Source: an archaeon
GTDB lineage: Archaea > Nanobdellota > Nanobdellia > Woesearchaeales > GW2011-AR9
Reading direction: 5' to 3'
DNA length: 13,913 nucleotides
NCBI GenBank assembly: GCA_020053615.1
Contig: JAGVMW010000158.1
Location: forward strand, 1 to 13,913
Positions 13,883 to 13,913 of the stretch are shown one piece after another. The position numbers and the translations under genes were made by a program. Position 1 is the stretch's first letter. Each line of letters opens with the position of its first letter. The notes beneath the pieces were generated by a model. That model did no database searches, was not told the origin of the DNA, and saw only the letters and a program-made list of their open reading frames with translations.

Positions 13883-13913
13883 GCCCAGAAAAATCGAGAG
13901 TGATTTTCTGGGC
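13883..13913 (+). other. Hairpin 2 downstream of enolase (at window edge)
   Basis: GCCCAGAAAAATC (13883-13895) pairs with GATTTTCTGGGC (13902-13913) over 12 bp with one bulged A and loop GAGAGT. It starts immediately after hairpin 1. The window ends on its last base, so what follows (a T-tract, another repeat or a gene on the other strand) cannot be seen. Confidence 0.45.

Noticed and set aside
1..13913. tRNA, rRNA, CRISPR array or transposase gene
   Set aside because: I found no cloverleaf, rRNA-like block, regularly spaced short repeats or transposase motif in the window. The three structured repeats are irregularly placed and long.

Overview
The window looks archaeal and most resembles a DPANN-type genome (Woesearchaeota/Pacearchaeota-like). 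Two intact starts lie exactly 30 nt downstream of strong TATA boxes with no room for a leader. There is a PAC2-family protein. Two surface proteins begin with pilin-like or class III-like N-termini, one with a KKAQVTLFIII anchor I associate with DPANN surface proteins. The enolase is of normal length. This assignment comes from gene content and motifs, not from a search.

Layout. 1-96: the 3' end of a structured intergenic repeat (copy A). 111-572: TATA box and a DUF1003 membrane protein. 587-885: a complete copy (B) of the repeat, with 16-bp perfect terminal inverted repeats and two long hairpin arms that fold as a three-way junction. 916-1752: TATA box and a PAC2-family protein. 1805-2089: a third TATA box, a possible leaderless small ORF, and a third, diverged copy (C) of the repeat core. 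The 3' strand of copy C's basal helix contains the start codon of the next gene. 2074-13831: five tightly packed plus-strand genes whose junctions overlap or are 4 nt apart, so very probably one operon. They encode a membrane-anchored extracytoplasmic protein (664 aa), a giant secreted FN3/Ig-like protein (1932 aa, Cys-rich from residue 513 on), a small pilin-like protein (185 aa), a secreted three-domain enzyme (SGNH esterase + SLT lytic transglycosylase + N-acetylmuramoyl-L-alanine amidase, 721 aa), and enolase. 13855-13913: two strong hairpins after enolase.

How the genes may work together. The first four operon products all carry export or membrane-anchoring signals. The fourth combines three activities that together would dismantle bacterial peptidoglycan, a polymer archaea do not make. 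The simplest reading is an archaeal surface apparatus (anchor, giant adhesin-like protein, pilin-like subunit) deployed with an enzyme that opens bacterial cell walls, for feeding, attachment, predation or competition. The operon seems to be controlled through a leader that contains a copy of the same folded element found as free-standing intergenic repeats nearby. That repeat family, its overlap with the operon's first start codon, and the archaeal peptidoglycan-degrading enzyme are the most interesting items here. I did not recognise the repeat as any known RNA or mobile-element family.
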